A DNA stretch of 64,000 nucleotides from CAWJKP01 sp963843465 (GTDB lineage: Bacteria; Planctomycetota; Planctomycetia; Pirellulales; Thermoguttaceae), in contig CAWJKP010000002.1 of NCBI GenBank assembly GCA_963843465.1, forward strand, positions 1,240,001 to 1,304,000, written 5' to 3'. How positions within the stretch are numbered: the first letter of the stretch is position 1; every line of letters begins with the position of its first letter. Both the position numbers and the translations under genes were made by a program. The notes below the pieces were generated by a model. That model saw only the letters and a list, made by a program, of their open reading frames with translations. It was not told the DNA's origin and did no database searches. This document shows, one piece after another, positions 61,464 through 64,000 of this stretch.

Positions 61464-63461
61464 CTACAGCGACAAGACGAACTCCACCAGGTCGTTCAAC
61501 TCTTGCTCGCTGAGCTTCTCCACTCGGCCGCGATCGTTTCCGTGCCTGCCCTCCTTGAGCAACTCCTTGATCGACAGCCAGTGGCCGTCGTGCAGGTAGG
61601 GGGCCGTCCGCCAGCACTCGACCAACGTCGGCGTGTAGAACTTCCTGTCGTTGCGGTCCAAGGGGCCCGCCGAGCCCACGTCGTGTGCGTGCAGGTCGGT
61701 GTAGAGCGGGGCGGGATGGCACTGGGCACAGTCAATCCGTTTGCTGGTGAACAGTTCCTTCCCCCGCCGGGCCGATGGGCTGAGCTGGCCGTGGACCAGG
61801 TAGGGGCTGGGCACCGGCTCCAGCGACTTGAGGTACTCGTCGATGGCCGCCGCGTCTTCCTCCGGCCGCACGGCGAACTGGATGTGCGTGATTCCCGAAC
61901 GCACGGCCGATTCGGCGTTGGGCCGCACGCCCAGCCACATCGAGGGCGGGGTCTTGTGGGCCCAAAGCAGGCTCTTGGCGTTCTTGGGGTTGCCGATGCC
62001 GTCGTTCATCAAGTCCCAGTTCAGCCCGTCCATGCGGGCGTCGGGATGGCAGGTGGCACAGCTTTGCCACTGCTGGAAGCAGAGGCCCGCGTCGTGGAAA
62101 AAGATCTGGCCCTTGCGGACCACGTCCACCTTCGGCGCCGGGCCCAGGGCTATGGAGGCGCCGGGCCGCTGGGACTTCGGACTCAGGTCGACCACGCCCA
62201 GCGTGTCGCTGAAATACATCGCCACGTAGGCCCTGTCGCCGACGATCGCCAGGCCGCGGGGACCGTTGCCTTCGAGCTTCATCCGCGTCCTCAGATCGAC
62301 CAGGAAGGCGAGGTCGTTGGGGATGTCGGCCTGCACGGCGGAGGCCGACGCGCCGGTCGGGTCGTAGCCGCGGCCCTGCGCCTGGGCGGTTTTCTCGTCG
62401 GCGGGAATCTTGGCGATCTTCTCCAGCACGCCCGCCGCGTTGACCAGGCTCAGCTCGTGCGAGCCGGCGTGGCTCACGGCGATCAGGCCGCCGTCGGCCG
62501 TGCAGGCCACGCCCCAGGGGTTCGCCGCCCCCAGGTCGACGTCGTCCAAGAGCACCGTGTTGATCAGCTTCTTGGCCGGCCCGTCGAGGATCGTAAGGGC
62601 GTTGGTGTTCATCCAGCCCCGTTCCAGTTGCGTGGTGGGCATCTGGTAGCGGGAAAGGACGTGTACCACGTAGACGTACTTGCCGTCGGGCGAGACCGTG
62701 ATCCCGCGGACGTTCGTGCTGCCGTTCAAGAGCCGGATCGCCGACACCTGGTTGCTGGCCGTGTCGATGACGTTGATCGTCGCGGCAACGTCGGCGCCGT
62801 CCGAGCGGTCGTTGGGCAGCAGGTTGGCCACAAAGACCGACTTGCCGTCCGGCGTGACCACCGCCTCGACCGGCTCGCGGACCACGGGCAGCCGCGTCAG
62901 CTCGCGGTTGGCCTCCAGGTCGATCACCGAGACGTTGTTGTTGAAGCGATTGCAGACGTAGAGCCGTTTGCCGTCGGGCGCCAGCGCCGGCCCGCAGGCC
63001 GTATGGCCCACGGGAATCGTCGCCGCCACCCGCCCCGAGGCCGCCTCGATCACGGCCACCGAGCCCTCGGGCGCGGCGCAGGTCACATACAGCTTGCCGC
63101 CGTCGGCGCTGATCGCCACGCCGGTCGGCCGCACCGGGGGCGTGATCGTCCGCAGCACCTTGCCGGCCGCCGGATCGACGACGGCGATCTGCCCGGCGTC
63201 CACCTCCAACACGTAGAGCGTCTTGCCGTCTTTGGCCGCCACCACCTGGTTCGGACCGAGGTAGTCGGCGGCCGTGGCCGCGGCTGCCGGCGCAGCCGTC
63301 GCCAGTAGCGCGAGCACAAGAGTCGCCAGATGACCGCGGCAGGGCTTACGGCGATTGGCAACGATCGGCCGTTTTGCGGTGCAGGCGTCCCGCCTGCCCG
63401 AGCAGCCGGGACGGCTGCACCACGAAAACGCGGCGTTGATCTTGGACAGGCACTTAATCAT
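61464..63461 (-). CDS. YVTN beta-propeller / di-haem cytochrome c protein, exported
   Basis: ATG 63459-63461 (MIKCLSKINAAFSWC), with AGGAG upstream, starts a 665-residue exported protein. A palindrome at 63379-63421 is translated just before the signal segment (LATLVLALLATAAPAAA). Repeats such as VAISADGGKLYVTCA and APDGKRLYVCNRFNNNVSVI form a YVTN-type propeller to about residue 420. Two haem motifs follow, CATCH and CAQCH, with MDGLNWDLMNDGIGNP between them, as in cytochrome c peroxidase/MauG-like domains. The arrangement suggests periplasmic electron transfer or oxidation chemistry. It ends LVEFVLSL. Confidence 0.8.
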   Translation of the reverse strand: MIKCLSKINAAFSWCSRPGCSGRRDACTAKRPIVANRRKPCRGHLATLVLALLATAAPAAAATAADYLGPNQVVAAKDGKTLYVLEVDAGQIAVVDPAAGKVLRTITPPVRPTGVAISADGGKLYVTCAAPEGSVAVIEAASGRVAATIPVGHTACGPALAPDGKRLYVCNRFNNNVSVIDLEANRELTRLPVVREPVEAVVTPDGKSVFVANLLPNDRSDGADVAATINVIDTASNQVSAIRLLNGSTNVRGITVSPDGKYVYVVHVLSRYQMPTTQLERGWMNTNALTILDGPAKKLINTVLLDDVDLGAANPWGVACTADGGLIAVSHAGSHELSLVNAAGVLEKIAKIPADEKTAQAQGRGYDPTGASASAVQADIPNDLAFLVDLRTRMKLEGNGPRGLAIVGDRAYVAMYFSDTLGVVDLSPKSQRPGASIALGPAPKVDVVRKGQIFFHDAGLCFQQWQSCATCHPDARMDGLNWDLMNDGIGNPKNAKSLLWAHKTPPSMWLGVRPNAESAVRSGITHIQFAVRPEEDAAAIDEYLKSLEPVPSPYLVHGQLSPSARRGKELFTSKRIDCAQCHPAPLYTDLHAHDVGSAGPLDRNDRKFYTPTLVECWRTAPYLHDGHWLSIKELLKEGRHGNDRGRVEKLSEQELNDLVEFVLSL
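63379..63421. repeat. GTGCAGGCGTCCCGCCTGC hairpin in coding region
   Basis: Arms GTGCAGGCGTCCCGCCTGC and GCAGCCGGGACGGCTGCAC, translated in the N-terminus of the YVTN protein. Confidence 0.75.
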
Positions 63462-63697
63462 CGACTTGCTCCTCTGGCAGGCTGGTGGCCCGGCAAATGG
63501 GGACTGTCCCCTTTTCCCGGGGATCCTAATCGGTGGAGAGGTCTCGGAAGGACGAACGATCGCGCCGGGATCGCCCTTCCCGCGTATCGCCGCAAAGGAG
63601 GGGGGCGTCCGTGTGTGTTCTAGTATAGTTCCCCACTGCCCCATTGTCGATGCGCCGCCGGGTGGATCGAGCGGGGCGGATAGAGTATGATCCTGGC

Positions 63698-64000
63698 ATG
63701 GATATGCCTCCGCCCGACGACATCGCCCGATATCTCGGCAACTTGCAGCACGAGATCGACGCCGGGATGATCTACCGCACGCTGGCGGAGACCGAAAAGC
63801 AGCCCCAACTGGCGGAACTCTACCGGCGGCTGGCGGAGACCGAGGCCCAGCACGCCGGCTTCTGGGAGGAGAAGATGCGGGCGGCGGGACAGACCCCGCC
63901 TCCCAGGCGGCCAAGCTGGCGGACCCGGGTGCTCGTCTGGCTGGCCAAGCGGCTGGGCCCGCAGTTCGTGCTGCCGACGATGATCGCCCAGGAGCGGGCC
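63698..64000 (+). CDS. Ferritin-like/VIT1-family protein (3' end outside window)
   Basis: The gene starts at ATG 63698 (MDMPPPDDIARYLGNLQHEI) and runs off the right edge after 101 residues. The visible part is the rubrerythrin-like four-helix start, with HEIDAGMIYRTLAE and ELYRRLAETEAQHAGFWEEK supplying the iron-ligand Glu and His pattern, then VLVWLAKRLGPQFVLPTMIA. This order matches proteins in which an erythrin domain precedes a VIT1/CCC1 iron or manganese transporter. The transport domain itself is not in the window. Confidence 0.7.
   Translation, partial: MDMPPPDDIARYLGNLQHEIDAGMIYRTLAETEKQPQLAELYRRLAETEAQHAGFWEEKMRAAGQTPPPRRPSWRTRVLVWLAKRLGPQFVLPTMIAQERA

Overview
The window comes from a high-GC planctomycete, probably of the Pirellulales type. 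The evidence is the DUF1559 pilin-like secreted proteins, a J-like domain of the kind found at the N-terminus of many planctomycete proteins, MJ0042-like zinc ribbons, a YVTN propeller/di-haem protein, a methanopterin C1 enzyme (Mch), RND pumps with long TM6-TM7 insertions, and dense palindromic repeats. No CRISPR array, prophage or complete tRNA was recognised.

Layout. 1-8 kb: two secreted proteins, an RsmC-like methyltransferase, a secreted porin-like protein and a B12-binding radical SAM enzyme. 8-11 kb: a geranylgeranyl-reductase-type flavoprotein and a cyclopropane fatty acid synthase, suggesting lipid modification. 11.5-14.5 kb: an Fe-S locus (cysteine desulfurase, YgfZ, A-type carrier). 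14.7-20.4 kb: small membrane and conserved proteins, an Old Yellow Enzyme, and a REP-associated tyrosine transposase (RAYT) sitting between its own palindromes. 20.5-26 kb: two solute-binding paralogues, the second fused to a J-like domain and a membrane anchor, then a zinc-ribbon membrane protein. 26-29.3 kb: a nucleotidyltransferase coupled to a terpene-cyclase-fold protein with a CxxCH motif, a phosphodiesterase and an Fe-S-type regulator. 29.6-39.3 kb: TetR regulator, membrane fusion protein and two tandem RND pumps. 39.5-44.7 kb: a 2.13-kb tandem duplication of a lipoprotein plus DUF1559 pair that carries a fragment of the neighbouring aldose epimerase. 44.9-47.8 kb: TruB, Mch and a DtxR-type regulator. 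48.1-51.2 kb: a single-polypeptide restriction-modification enzyme. 51.4-55.9 kb: the informational cluster ffs (SRP RNA), dnaX, ybaB, recR, then rpoN. 56-64 kb: a second B12-binding radical SAM enzyme, a MITE-like element, an ABC-F ATPase, a DUF3800 remnant, a YVTN/cytochrome c protein and the start of a ferritin-like/VIT1 protein.

Two features run through the whole window. First, at least ten families of short palindromic repeats fill nearly every intergenic space. They nest inside one another, supply the stop codons of several genes and are translated in frame inside others; the RAYT is a plausible mobiliser for one family. Second, about 14 apparent single-base frameshifts interrupt otherwise good genes. 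Two fall in 9-base homopolymers, so many are probably assembly errors, although the one in dnaX lies on a canonical slippery sequence and could be functional.
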